From an uncultured Dokdonia sp. (lineage in GTDB: Bacteria > Bacteroidota > Bacteroidia > Flavobacteriales > Flavobacteriaceae): 32,945 nucleotides of DNA. Location: the NCBI RefSeq assembly GCF_937910895.1, contig NZ_CALEMI010000154.1, positions 1-32,945 of the forward strand, given 5' to 3'. Position numbers and translations under genes: made by a program. The notes below the pieces were generated by a model. It did not search any database. It was given only the letters and a program-made list of their open reading frames with translations, and had not been told where the DNA came from. Of this stretch, positions 15,258 to 23,786 are shown piece by piece (positions within the stretch are counted from its first letter, which is position 1; every line of letters begins with the position of its first letter).

Positions 15258-15283
15258 GTTAATTCTAAAAAACGTAGAACCAC

Positions 15284-15655
15284 ATGGCATTATCTGCAGC
15301 AGAAGAACAATTGATGCAACTCCTTTGGAAACAAGAGCGTGCTTTTATGAAAGATCTCATAGATGCCTACCCAGATCCGAAGCCTGCTACGACAACCATA
15401 GCTACCTTATTGAAAAGGATGCAAGACAAAAATTTTGTAGACTATATTCAGTACGGACGTTCTAGAGAGTATTTCCCGTTAGTAAAAAAGACAGATTACT
15501 TTTCTAAACACGTAAACGGTCTCATTAAAAACTTCTTTAACGACTCTGCCTCTCAATTTGCTTCCTTTTTTACACAAGAAACAGATCTCAGCGAAAAAGA
15601 ACTTCAAGAATTAAGAGGTATCATAGACAGTCAACTTAAAAAGAAAAAGCAATGA
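15284..15655 (+). CDS. blaI: BlaI/MecI/CopY-family repressor
   Basis: The 123-residue protein has the BlaI winged helix (LSAAEEQLMQLLWKQERAFMKDLIDAYPDPKPATTTIATLLKRMQDKNFV, about residues 3-55; family members usually have KPxxxTVxTxLxRLxxKG), followed by a dimerisation part of helices (FFNDSASQFASFFTQETDLSEKELQELRGIID). It should repress its own operon through the two TACAnnTGTA operators just upstream. Its stop overlaps the start of the BlaR1-like gene (ATGA at 15652-15655), a sign of translational coupling. What inactivates it is presumably the BlaR1-like protease. In Bacteroidetes such pairs are frequent and often not linked to beta-lactam resistance. Confidence 0.92.
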   Translation: MALSAAEEQLMQLLWKQERAFMKDLIDAYPDPKPATTTIATLLKRMQDKNFVDYIQYGRSREYFPLVKKTDYFSKHVNGLIKNFFNDSASQFASFFTQETDLSEKELQELRGIIDSQLKKKKQ

Positions 15656-17847
15656 TCATTACCTACCTCATCAAAAGCACGTTGTGCCTAGCTGTCTTAT
15701 TTGGGTTTTATAAGATCGCATTAGAGGGCAAAGCATTACATCAGTTTAAGCGTTATTATTTATTAGCAAGTCTTGTGTTCTCACTTACCATCCCTTTAGT
15801 AACATTTACCTATACAACGACAGCAATGCCAGAAGATATCTGGGTAGAAAATTTTGTGACGGCTTGGGATCAAAGTCCTATAGCACCTACTCCTACTGTG
15901 GTAAAAAAATCAAAAACCAATTATCTTCCTTATGTGCTTTTGAGTATCTACGGCATAGGACTCTTTATTTTTGGAGGGCGTTTTATTTTAAATTTAATTC
16001 GCTTAAAGCGAAAAATCACGATGGCGGAAACCCATCCGCAACAGGGTTTTACGTTGGCACTCTTACAGCAGTCCATTGTTCCGCACTCGTTTTTGAAGTA
16101 TATTTTTCTTTCGCGAAAGCGGTATAAAAACAAGGAAATTCCCTCAGAAGTCATTGCACACGAAGCAACACACGTACGTCAAAAACACTCGTTAGACATT
16201 TTATTTATAGAATTTTTACAAGTGGTATTTTGGTTTAATCCGCTGTTTTGGATTGCAAAAAAATCTATAACTCTTAATCATGAGTTTTTAGCCGACCAAG
16301 GTGCCATACGAGAACAAAACAATATTTATCAATACCAACATATACTCTTAAGTTATGCGAGTAGTACTCATCATACTACCCTTGAGAGTCCATTTAATTA
16401 TTCATCAACAAAAAAACGAATCCTTATGTTATCACAATCATTTAACCGAAAACGACTCGCAATAAGCGCGTTATTATTGATCCCCATTTTTGCGGGCTGT
16501 GTCTTAGTTTTTAATCAAGGAATTATTGCACAACCAAATAATGATCTTGCCATAGAAGGGCACTGGATAGACAAAAAACACGAGAACACCAATGTTTCTA
16601 TTTATAAAGAAAATGATGTTTTATGGTGGGATATGAATAATAACAAAACACCTATCACTACTAAAAATGGCGAATATTATATAGATTTAGCTCCACATAA
16701 TAGAGCTATAGATAAAAAAATTAAATTATCTATAGAAAATGAGTTACTTAAAGTTGGTGATAGTATCTATTATATAGCTCCAGAAAACACTATAAGTCAT
16801 AGAATACATGGTATCTGGATGACTCCAGATGGCGACACCAAATACCACTTTAATGGTATAAACGGGGGTACTACCTGTGATGTCATTAATGTTTCAGAGA
16901 ATAAAAGCGCTCGGTATTATCCAGATCCTATTGACAATGGAATGACATTTACAATGGGATACGATTGGGTGACTTTTACTTTTGAAGGAGAACAACTTAT
17001 AACACAAGACGGGACCGAACTTCATCGTATTGAAAACTATTCTGTCTATAAAACAGAAACGCAACAAACCTCTACTACATACGCCAAAGATTTTGTAGAA
17101 GGTGCCGAAAGAAATGGAGAGAAAGCGCTTGTAATTGAAATAATGAACAAAACTGTTCGCGTTAACGGAAAAGCATCTTCGGTGGCAACACTTCGTAACG
17201 ATATTGATGCGGTTACTAAAGATTGGTCAAAGTCAGAATATATAGAAGGATATCCTTCTATACTGGTTAAAAATCCTGATAAAGAATTTCTTAAAAAACT
17301 AAATGAAGAGTTCTTAAAAACGAAGTATTCAAAAGCAAATGGAGGTATGGATTTATTACCACCACCTCCGCCACCACCGCCTCACGCTCCCGAAGCTCAT
17401 TCACCAGTAGCTCCTCCTGCACCACCTGCGCCTCCAGCGCCACCAAGTGTTGAAGATCATCTTAGGAGTATGAATAACATAGGAGGGGTGTTTTATTATG
17501 AGAACAAAGAAGTGCCTTTTGAAAAAGCGTTAAGTCTTGTAAAAACAAACAACAGTCTTAATGTGCAAACACGTTCTCCATACACCAATGCACCTAAGAC
17601 CTATATTTCTAAAGCACCTATTACCTTCTCTGCTCAGGATCAAAACAAAAAAATGATTACTAAGGAAGATATTAAGGTATATAATAAACTTGCGAAGAAG
17701 TACAACAAAAATCCTAACGGACAAATACTTAAAAAAGAGGTTGCTTTTATGTACGATATCTATAATAGAATGACAGAAAAGCAGAAGAAAAATGCTGAAC
17801 CGTATCCTGCTATTCCACCGCCACCACCTCATATTCCTGAAAAGTAA
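15652..17847 (+). CDS. BlaR1-like M56 membrane metallopeptidase with long extracellular tail
   Basis: The 731-residue protein has hydrophobic segments at about 5-20, 35-55 and 95-115, then the M56 zinc motif HEATH near residue 169-173, followed by NHEFLADQGAI near 210 for the further ligand, and another transmembrane helix at about 270-290 (LAISALLLIPIFAGCVLVF). The remaining 440 residues are outside. They show no penicillin-binding SxxK domain and end in a Pro-rich stretch (PPPPPPPPHAPE and PPAPPAPPAPP, about 567-600) and a C-terminal PAIPPPPPHIPEK. It probably senses an unknown signal and cleaves BlaI. A variant palindrome copy at 16108 is read as LSRKR just before the zinc motif. Confidence 0.88.
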   Translation: MIITYLIKSTLCLAVLFGFYKIALEGKALHQFKRYYLLASLVFSLTIPLVTFTYTTTAMPEDIWVENFVTAWDQSPIAPTPTVVKKSKTNYLPYVLLSIYGIGLFIFGGRFILNLIRLKRKITMAETHPQQGFTLALLQQSIVPHSFLKYIFLSRKRYKNKEIPSEVIAHEATHVRQKHSLDILFIEFLQVVFWFNPLFWIAKKSITLNHEFLADQGAIREQNNIYQYQHILLSYASSTHHTTLESPFNYSSTKKRILMLSQSFNRKRLAISALLLIPIFAGCVLVFNQGIIAQPNNDLAIEGHWIDKKHENTNVSIYKENDVLWWDMNNNKTPITTKNGEYYIDLAPHNRAIDKKIKLSIENELLKVGDSIYYIAPENTISHRIHGIWMTPDGDTKYHFNGINGGTTCDVINVSENKSARYYPDPIDNGMTFTMGYDWVTFTFEGEQLITQDGTELHRIENYSVYKTETQQTSTTYAKDFVEGAERNGEKALVIEIMNKTVRVNGKASSVATLRNDIDAVTKDWSKSEYIEGYPSILVKNPDKEFLKKLNEEFLKTKYSKANGGMDLLPPPPPPPPHAPEAHSPVAPPAPPAPPAPPSVEDHLRSMNNIGGVFYYENKEVPFEKALSLVKTNNSLNVQTRSPYTNAPKTYISKAPITFSAQDQNKKMITKEDIKVYNKLAKKYNKNPNGQILKKEVAFMYDIYNRMTEKQKKNAEPYPAIPPPPPHIPEK
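16108..16121. repeat. Palindrome copy 2 (CTTTCGCGAAAGCG)
   Basis: It lies inside the BlaR1-like gene and is read in another frame, as LSRKR. The left arm has lost its outer two bases. Confidence 0.9.
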
Positions 17848-17925
17848 AACATACGAAAATCGGATCAAAAAAGACTTTAAAGACATATAGCTTATAATCA
17901 CTACAAACAAAACTTCATACATTCT

Positions 17926-17950
17926 AAAACCCGCTTTCTTGCGGGTTTTT
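17926..17950 (+). terminator. Terminator after the BlaR1-like gene
   Basis: AAAACCCGC and GCGGGTTTT form a 9-bp stem with a TTTCTT loop and further Ts. Confidence 0.85.
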
Positions 17951-17996
17951 ATATATTTACATAGAAGTGATCTAAAAGTAATAAAACAAGTAAATC

Positions 17997-18093
17997 GTCA
18001 CCCTGAACCTGTCGAAGGGATGCATAATCAAAAGATTAAAAACTTCGACACGTGTTACACTGAGTTTATCGAAGAGCTCAGTTTGACAAACTA
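17997..18093 (+). repeat. REP-like intergenic repeat, copy 1
   Basis: About 97 bp built from GTCGAAG-type half-units in both orientations (CCTGAACCTGTCGAAGGG, AAAACTTCGACA, TTTATCGAAGAGCTCAG). It matches the reverse complement of 21508-21606; shared blocks include AAGATTAAAAACTTCGACA and GCTCAGTTTGACAAACTA. It lies just upstream of the serine hydrolase gene. Confidence 0.8.
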
Positions 18094-18134
18094 CATGAAC
18101 TTTTTTGAATCCTATTATACATAAATCATCAATC

Positions 18135-19850
18135 ATGACATTCAAATCAACTCTTCTTTCTGTTTTTCTAGTATTCGCTTTCGCGAAAGCGGTCTCAGGA
18201 CAAATCACAACACCACCCACATTCACTAAAATTACTCCAGAGCTTGCAGCAAAAGTAGACGCTGTATTTGCGGATACTGATAAAACAAATCATCCTGGAG
18301 CGGCTTTGGGCATCTTTAAAGATGGAGAAATCATTTACGCAAAAGGATATGGATATGCCAATTTAGAATATGACATCCCCATTTCATCTACCTCTGTCTT
18401 TCGAATTGCCTCTACCTCAAAACAATTTACAGCCGCCTGTATTGTCTTACTCGCGCAGCAAGGAAAACTATCCTTAGACTCGACACTAGACACCTTCTTT
18501 CCTGAATTTCCAAGCTATGCAAAAACAATTACGGTAAGACACCTTCTTAACCACACCAGCGGAATCCGTGATTATCTGGTTCTCGCTTCTCTCAGCGGAT
18601 TAGGAGATGAAGATTTTTATACGGATGAAGATGTTATGAAGTGGCTTGTACATCAAGAAGAGCTTAATTTCAAACCTGGCGATGAGCATTTATACAGCAA
18701 TTCTGGCTACTGGCTACTCGGTCAGATTGTTCAGAAAGTAACAGGAACATCGATGGCAGATTACGCCATGAAAGAGATTTTTAAACCTCTGGGGATGAAC
18801 AACACCCATTTTCACAACGATTATACGGCTATTGTAAAAAATCGTGCTTCTGGGTATTATCCTACACCAAATGGAGGTTTTCAAATCAGTATGACCACCC
18901 TGAATATGATTGGTGATGGTGGCATATTTACTACGATAGAAGATTTAAAAAAATGGGATGATGCGTATTATGATTCTAAAATTCTTACGGAAGATTTCTG
19001 GAAAACCATGACTACAACCACCATACTTAATGACGGAACGGCCAATGAATATGCTTCAGGTCTGGAGGTAGGCGTATATGATGGTCATAAAATCATAAGT
19101 CATGGCGGTGCCTTTGTAGGATTCCGTGCGCAAAAATTTCAATTTCCAGATGATCATTTTACCGTTGTTGTCCTTGCCAATCGAGGGGATGCCAATCCTA
19201 ACGAACTCGCCTCCAAAGTGGCTGATTTATTTTTAGATCCTATTGAGATCACTACCCCAAATGAAGATGAAGATGCTGTTGTTTCTAATACCGCTTTCGC
19301 GAAAGCAAAACCCATACAACTCCCAATAGCCGATCTTAAAAAACTAGAAGGATCGTATTGGAATGCAGATTCAAAAACCAGTAGAAACCTCACGCTTGTA
19401 AATGATACGCTAGTCTATGACCGCGGAAGTGGAAGAGTGACCAAAATGGAACCTGTTTCAAAAAATACATTTAGATGGATAGGCCCTGATATTCCTATTA
19501 AACTTACCATAGACAATCCAAACACACCCTCTGGTTTTACATTAGAGATTCCAGGACAAGGGGTTTTCAATTATAAAAAATATGAGCCTCTAAAACAACT
19601 TACAGCAACGCAATCACAGCAATACGAAGGCGATTATTACAGTAAAGAATTGGATGTGACCTATACTTTTAAAAAAGAAGATAACGGACTCACTTTATAT
19701 ATAAATGGAGAAAATCTTGCGCCTGTAGTGCCTATTATGAAAGACAAATTTAACGTCGCTGGATATATGACATTTGATTTTACAAAAGATCAGCAAGAAT
19801 TCAGAGCTTCTGCTGGACGTGTTCAAAATCTACGTTTTGTAAAGAAATAG
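18135..19850 (+). CDS. Serine hydrolase, beta-lactamase class C/DD-peptidase-like, exported
   Basis: The 571-residue protein has a signal peptide (MTFKSTLLSVFLVFAFAKAVSGQ). The penicillin-recognising fold has SxxK as STSKQ near residue 94-97, YxN as YSNSGY near 187, and HGG near 322 (SHGGAFVGF, the KTG-equivalent box). A C-terminal lipocalin-like or DUF3471-type region spans about 400-571. It probably cleaves an amide or ester bond in the periplasm or outside; true beta-lactamase activity is not implied. ATG at 18135 is preferred to one 30 bases upstream because it places the signal peptide at the N-terminus. Two palindrome copies fall in the gene, one of them inside the signal peptide. Confidence 0.88.
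   Translation: MTFKSTLLSVFLVFAFAKAVSGQITTPPTFTKITPELAAKVDAVFADTDKTNHPGAALGIFKDGEIIYAKGYGYANLEYDIPISSTSVFRIASTSKQFTAACIVLLAQQGKLSLDSTLDTFFPEFPSYAKTITVRHLLNHTSGIRDYLVLASLSGLGDEDFYTDEDVMKWLVHQEELNFKPGDEHLYSNSGYWLLGQIVQKVTGTSMADYAMKEIFKPLGMNNTHFHNDYTAIVKNRASGYYPTPNGGFQISMTTLNMIGDGGIFTTIEDLKKWDDAYYDSKILTEDFWKTMTTTTILNDGTANEYASGLEVGVYDGHKIISHGGAFVGFRAQKFQFPDDHFTVVVLANRGDANPNELASKVADLFLDPIEITTPNEDEDAVVSNTAFAKAKPIQLPIADLKKLEGSYWNADSKTSRNLTLVNDTLVYDRGSGRVTKMEPVSKNTFRWIGPDIPIKLTIDNPNTPSGFTLEIPGQGVFNYKKYEPLKQLTATQSQQYEGDYYSKELDVTYTFKKEDNGLTLYINGENLAPVVPIMKDKFNVAGYMTFDFTKDQQEFRASAGRVQNLRFVKK
18176..18191. repeat. Palindrome copy 3 (perfect 16-mer)
   Basis: It encodes AFAKA in the last part of the signal peptide of the serine hydrolase. 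Confidence 0.95.
19292..19306. repeat. Palindrome copy 4 (15 of 16)
   Basis: It is read as AFAKA in the linker between the catalytic and C-terminal domains of the serine hydrolase. Confidence 0.95.
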
Positions 19851-20084
19851 TTTTTCATGGTATAAATTGAGAGAGATCTCTTAAAACAAGTTTGTTTTCT
19901 CACGCTCCTCCCTACCAGAAAAGCAGGTTTGCGGAATTAAAATTCATCCTGAGTTAGCGCAACTGACAAAGCATGTATCACATTACTTCTCTAAATGTGT
20001 AACATTCTATACTTTTTTGCGTTCTTATAGGCGAAGCATCATCAATCAACCTATTCGTTACCAGCGAATGCAAAACATACTTTT

Positions 20085-21188
20085 ATGATACAAAAATTTT
20101 TCATTCTCTGTTCTGGAGCAGATAGAGATGTGTTAGACACGTGTTCTCGTGGCGAAAAAAACAAATACGCTGGTATAGGAGCCACCGTATTTTTTACAGC
20201 AGTTCTAGCCGCTATTGCAGCCACATACGCCTTATACACCATCTTTGACAACGTATACCGAGCTATTCTTTTTGGGATGCTTTGGGGTCTTGTGATTTTT
20301 AATCTAGATCGTTTTATTGTATCTACGCTGAAGAAAAGAGACAATTGGTGGCAGGAATTTGGTATGGCAGTACCGCGATTGATATTGGCAGTGATTATTG
20401 CCATTGTGATTTCAAAACCATTGGAACTTAAGATTTTTGAAAAAGAAATTGATCGGGTGATGCTAAGCCAGAAAAACGAATTTACGGTTCAGAATCAAGG
20501 GGAGATTCTAGCAGCATACACGCCAGAAATCAACAAACTAGATACCGAAATTACCGCGATTAAAGATGAGATTACGACCAAAGAAACCGAAGTCAATAAC
20601 CTCTACGAAATCTACATTGCCGAAGCTGAAGGCACGGCAGGCACAGAACTTTTAGGCAAAGGCCCTGTCTATCAAGAAAAACGAGACAAGCATGATGCTG
20701 CGCTCATCGAACTGACCGCTCTTAAAGCAACGGGTGCTGATAAAATCGCTTTCGCGGAAGCGGAAAAAACACGACTCAGAGATGAATTTAACACCGCGGT
20801 AAGCACAAGCCAACCGATCATTAATAACTTTGACGGACTCATGGCGCGTATAGACGCGATGAAAGAATTGCCATGGCTTCCGTCTTTATTTATATTTCTA
20901 TTATTTCTTGCTATAGAAACCGCTCCGATATTTTCAAAATTGATTTCTCCAATGGGAGAATACGATATAAAACTAGCCGACCACGAGGCTACTATCAAAG
21001 CGTGGAGTGCTCAAAAAGCAGCACAACGTAAAATATTGACAGAGACAGATCATATTTTAAATGATCGAATCTATACAGATATTGCCAATGAAGAAGAGTT
21101 GTATAGCTATAAGAAAAAGATGGCAAAAGAAATTATGAAGCGACAGCAAGATGCCTTTTATCGTAGGCAAACAAAAATATTAGGATAG
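20085..21188 (+). CDS. DUF4407 membrane protein
   Basis: The 367-residue protein fits DUF4407: a short N-terminal FFILCSGADRDVLDTCSRGEKNKYAGIGATVFFTAVLAAIAA region, helices at about 27-47 and 60-78 with FNLDRFIVST, a further helix at about 100-115 (PRLILAVIIAIVISKPLEL), a long coiled coil (about 125-250), and a last helix near 265-285 (LPSLFIFLLFLAIETAPIF). The function is unknown. It is a single-gene unit followed by an inverted-repeat terminator. A near palindrome copy with one mismatch at 20747-20762 is read as AFAEA in the coiled coil. Confidence 0.85.
   Translation: MIQKFFILCSGADRDVLDTCSRGEKNKYAGIGATVFFTAVLAAIAATYALYTIFDNVYRAILFGMLWGLVIFNLDRFIVSTLKKRDNWWQEFGMAVPRLILAVIIAIVISKPLELKIFEKEIDRVMLSQKNEFTVQNQGEILAAYTPEINKLDTEITAIKDEITTKETEVNNLYEIYIAEAEGTAGTELLGKGPVYQEKRDKHDAALIELTALKATGADKIAFAEAEKTRLRDEFNTAVSTSQPIINNFDGLMARIDAMKELPWLPSLFIFLLFLAIETAPIFSKLISPMGEYDIKLADHEATIKAWSAQKAAQRKILTETDHILNDRIYTDIANEEELYSYKKKMAKEIMKRQQDAFYRRQTKILG
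20747..20762. repeat. Palindrome copy 5 (one mismatch, CGCTTTCGCGGAAGCG)
   Basis: It lies in the DUF4407 coiled coil and is read as AFAEA. One base is changed, making Lys into Glu, possibly a decaying copy. Confidence 0.8.
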
Positions 21189-21206
21189 CCAGATAATAAG
21201 GAATAA

Positions 21207-21264
21207 GGGTGTGATGAATCTGTCAAGACGTTGGTGGATAACGCTTCATCATCACACCCATTTT
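21207..21264 (+). terminator. Bulged hairpin after the DUF4407 gene
   Basis: GGGTGTGATGAA (21207-21218) pairs with TTCATCATCACACCC (21245-21259) with a small bulge, and TTTT follows. The loop is about 26 bases. Confidence 0.6.
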
Positions 21265-21267
21265 AGT

Positions 21268-21343
21268 GAAACGCTGTTTTGAGAAATCTGAAAGATGCAT
21301 TCAAAATAGTTAGTTGAACTAATCCCGCTTTTTTTAGCGGGAT
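21268..21343 (+). repeat. Interspersed intergenic repeat with terminal hairpin, copy 1
   Basis: About 76 bp matching the reverse complement of 26191-26265. Shared blocks include AAACGCTGTTTTG, TCTGAAAGA, CAAAATAG and TAGTTGAACT. It ends in the hairpin ATCCCGCT / AGCGGGAT (21322-21329 with 21336-21343). In the other copy the corresponding stem has a compensated base pair. Confidence 0.75.
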
Positions 21344-21430
21344 CTAAAGATTTTTATCCCAATGTTAGATGTTAGGATTTAATACTTATATTATTTAAAA
21401 AGTAAAACTAAAAAAACCACTACTTGAATA

Positions 21431-21478
21431 TTCATAAATAGCGTAACCCTCTTACGAGCGTTACGCTATTTTTATGAA
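21431..21478. terminator. Long hairpin between convergent genes
   Basis: TAGCGTAAC and GTTACGCTA form a perfect 9-bp stem (21439-21447 with 21460-21468). The flanks TTCATAAA and TTTTTATGAA extend it. It has T-runs on both sides and can act as a bidirectional terminator. Confidence 0.65.
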
Positions 21479-21507
21479 ATATTATGTGCACGAGTAAAAA
21501 GTACCTT

Positions 21508-21606
21508 TAGTTTGTCAAACTGAGCTTGTCGAAGTTTTTAATCTTATGATTATCACATATCCTTCGACAGAGCCTGTCTTGAGCTTATCGAAAGACTCAG
21601 GATGAC
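21508..21606 (-). repeat. REP-like intergenic repeat, copy 2
   Basis: Inverted copy of 17997-18093. On the plus strand it contains TTTGTCAAACTGAGCTTGTC, CCTTCGACAGAGCCTGTC and TGAGCTTATCGAAAG. It is located between convergent genes. Confidence 0.8.
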
Positions 21607-21704
21607 AGCTAGCTGATTTTAACGCTTTTTAGATAGTCTCATTTTTTATAGAACAGTATAGACTCTAGTGTTGTTTTCTAAAAACAACATACTGACCTAA
21701 TTTC

Positions 21705-21998
21705 TTATAGTTCGATAACGGAATTCTCTGCAGCCGCATACGCATTCCATTGAAGACGATCTGCTTCTTGCTCATTGGTCCACTCGCCATCTATCACGTA
21801 ACGGAATTCGTACGCTTGTTCTGTCGGAATATCAAAAGTTCCTTTAAAACTTCCGTTCTTTAATTTCTTTAATGATGCAGTGGTGTCCCAATTATTAAAA
21901 TCTCCAGCAACTGCTACCGTAGATGCTTCTGATGCAGGCACCGTAAATGTTACTTTACAGATAGGCTTTGACTTTAAATATTTTTTTGTGAGTGACAT
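21705..21998 (-). CDS. Small CBM48/isoamylase-N-terminal-like protein
   Basis: The 97-residue protein has the glycogen-recognition fold: VTFTVPASEASTVAVAGDFNNWDTTASLKKLKNGSFKGTFDIPTEQAYEFRYVIDGEWTNEQEADR, with the typical GDFNNW and FRYVIDGEW motifs of CBM48. It has no catalytic domain, so it probably binds an alpha-glucan or acts as a small regulatory module. The ATG at 21996-21998 gives a clean domain; an upstream in-frame start would add a hydrophobic 29-residue leader and is less likely, because a -7 element TATCTTTG lies inside it (22032-22025 on the minus strand). Confidence 0.85.
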   Translation of the reverse strand: MSLTKKYLKSKPICKVTFTVPASEASTVAVAGDFNNWDTTASLKKLKNGSFKGTFDIPTEQAYEFRYVIDGEWTNEQEADRLQWNAYAAAENSVIEL

Positions 21999-22024
21999 AC
22001 TATGATTGTTTAAATTACACACCT

Positions 22025-22032
22025 CAAAGATA
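22025..22032 (-). promoter_or_regulatory. -7 element of the CBM48 gene
   Basis: TATCTTTG on the minus strand fits TAnnTTTG about 27 bases before the ATG at 21998. No TTG lies at the right distance upstream. Confidence 0.45.
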
Positions 22033-22201
22033 AAAATAGACAGCAATAAAAAACAGTTTATCAAACTGTTAACGGCATTTTTCACAGAATGACAATATTA
22101 CATACCCAAAACCACCAAAACCACAAAACGCAAACGTTTTCAATTATGAAATCGCTAGTAAAAACGGCGTATTTAAGATTTGTCTTTTATGAAAAATCAC
22201 T

Positions 22202-23281
22202 TTAAAAAGATGCTAAAGCATCTAATAACACCTGTAAATCAGCTTCGGTATTAAAATATTGAAAACCTACACGCACGCCGTCCCCTCTCAAAATACACGT
22301 GATTCCTCGTTCGTTAAGATGTTTTGCAAGCGCTTTATCCCCTTTTAAATTAAAAATAGACGAATGTGCTGTGCGTTGTACAACGGCATCTTCAAGTAAA
22401 CCACGTTCTGTAAAAGCAGTTTTTGCTTTTGTCGCGAGTTCTTGAATGCGTTCTTCTATCGTTTCCATTCCTATCTGATTGATCAAATCGATGGCTACAC
22501 CAAGGCTGCCGTAGTTAAGTGTATCCTGATGTCCTGGTTCAAAACGTCCTAAAAAACTTCCTTCCTGTGCTTTATATTTTCCTTGTAAAGAATTGAATCC
22601 TGTTGTTTTTGGGAACACCTTTTTGGCGACAGCTTCTTTAAAAAGAAAGATCGCATTGCCATAGCCTGCATTCATCCATTTATAACAACTCCCGCCCATC
22701 ACATCAAAAGCAGATGTATCAAAATCAAAAACTTCGGTGCCAAAATATTGTGTAGCATCGGCAAAAAATAAGGTGTCGGGATACGTCGCTTTCAGTCGTT
22801 TTAGGAATTCAAAATCTATTTTGATTCCGTTGATGTATTGTACGGCAGAAAATGCGAATATATCTGGTGGCGCTTTCGCGAAAGCGGTCTCCACATGTTG
22901 CTCCAAATCCCCATCAATTTGTGTGTATGTAATCTCAAAATCACGCGACTCAAATGGCCAATTGACCGAAGGATAATCTTGTTCTAATAACAATACTTTT
23001 TGAAGCGTAGGCACTCCTTCTAAAAGTGTATTAAATCCGTACGAAAAGTTAGGCACCAGTGCCACGCGATTGGGTGCACAAGAAAATAACGTTCCTACTT
23101 TCTCACGTACCGCCGTGAGTGCTGGACCCCGATTGTCTTTGATCGCGCTTCCCATCATAAAAAAATCGAAGTCGTGTTCCTGTCTGTATTCCAATACAGG
23201 CAAAGGCAACACTCCTGAAGCGGGTGTATTGAGGTACGTACATTGTTTGGTAATTGGAAAGTATTTTTTATAAGCGGTCAT
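22202..23281 (-). CDS. Class-V-like PLP-dependent aminotransferase/desulfurase family protein
   Basis: The 359-residue protein has the class-V PLP fold: LNTPASGVLPLPVLEY at the start, a cofactor region VALVPNFSYGFNTLLEGV, the Asp that contacts the pyridine ring in FFADATQYFGTEVFDF, and the PLP lysine in GGSCYKWMNAGYGNAIF near residue 200. The usual class-V SxHK box reads SCYKW. There is no catalytic Cys loop, so it is more likely an aminotransferase or lyase of the kynureninase/isopenicillin-epimerase-like subgroup than a cysteine desulfurase. A full palindrome copy is read as AFAKA near residue 134. It is divergent from the 2TM/DHFR unit. Confidence 0.85.
   Translation of the reverse strand: MTAYKKYFPITKQCTYLNTPASGVLPLPVLEYRQEHDFDFFMMGSAIKDNRGPALTAVREKVGTLFSCAPNRVALVPNFSYGFNTLLEGVPTLQKVLLLEQDYPSVNWPFESRDFEITYTQIDGDLEQHVETAFAKAPPDIFAFSAVQYINGIKIDFEFLKRLKATYPDTLFFADATQYFGTEVFDFDTSAFDVMGGSCYKWMNAGYGNAIFLFKEAVAKKVFPKTTGFNSLQGKYKAQEGSFLGRFEPGHQDTLNYGSLGVAIDLINQIGMETIEERIQELATKAKTAFTERGLLEDAVVQRTAHSSIFNLKGDKALAKHLNERGITCILRGDGVRVGFQYFNTEADLQVLLDALASF
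22871..22886. repeat. Palindrome copy 6 (perfect 16-mer)
   Basis: It lies in the class-V PLP enzyme gene and is read on the minus strand as AFAKA. Confidence 0.95.
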
Positions 23282-23339
23282 AGGTTGAAGATATGCATAA
23301 AAAACAGTAATTTTATAGGATCATATAAAGATCGTACAA

Positions 23340-23786
23340 ATGGGATTATTTTCAAAAAAAACACCTCCTGCTATTGACCAAGAACAACGCGTATTAATCG
23401 AAAATGCACAGGCTCGGATTCGTCAGAAAAAGAAATTATATCGTCACTTCGTACTTTTTTTGGCAGGTGCTGTTTTGATGATTATTATCAACCCCGTGCT
23501 AGGCATCGGAAAGGAGATTACACTTTTTGGATACGACTGGTTTATGTGGGCAATTTTAGTATGGTCTTTTTTCTTTTTAGCGCACGTCATCAATGTATTT
23601 GTGATGAATCCTTTTATGGGCAAAGCCTGGGAAGAAGAGCAAATCAATGCTTTGGTAAAAAAACAACAAGATAGAATTGCTGAGTTAGAGGAAAAAGTGG
23701 CTGTAGAACATCCATTACCAGAAAAAAAAAGCATCACCATCACCTCAGAAACAGCCGCTACGATAGATCCCGATTCTCCCCTATGA
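23340..23786 (+). CDS. 2TM-domain membrane protein
   Basis: The 148-residue protein has two helices (HFVLFLAGAVLMIIINPVLG and WFMWAILVWSFFFLAHVINVF) separated by a short FGYDW link, flanked by a basic RIRQKKKLYRH and a C-terminal GKAWEEEQINALVKKQQDRIAELEEKV coiled coil. This is the 2TM domain family, common in Bacteroidetes and of unknown function. Its last codons overlap the ATG of the DHFR gene by 4 bases (ATGA), so the two are translationally coupled. It starts 58 bases from the divergent PLP enzyme gene. Confidence 0.85.
   Translation: MGLFSKKTPPAIDQEQRVLIENAQARIRQKKKLYRHFVLFLAGAVLMIIINPVLGIGKEITLFGYDWFMWAILVWSFFFLAHVINVFVMNPFMGKAWEEEQINALVKKQQDRIAELEEKVAVEHPLPEKKSITITSETAATIDPDSPL

Larger units (their letters stand above)
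21189..21704. other. 516-base intergenic region with hairpins and two repeat families
   Basis: No gene is seen. In order, it holds the DUF4407 terminator (21207-21264), an interspersed repeat ending in a hairpin (21268-21343), an AT-rich stretch (21360-21430), a long hairpin (21431-21478), and a REP-like repeat (21508-21606), then about 100 bases with no visible feature up to the CBM48 gene stop. Confidence 0.7.

Noticed and set aside
17530-17922. A 130-codon frame on the minus strand opposite blaR1
   Set aside because: It is an antisense shadow over the end of the BlaR1-like gene with no sensible protein pattern.
18000-18134. BlaI operator upstream of the serine hydrolase
   Set aside because: Only a half-site-like CTACAT is present, with no TACAnnTGTA dyad.
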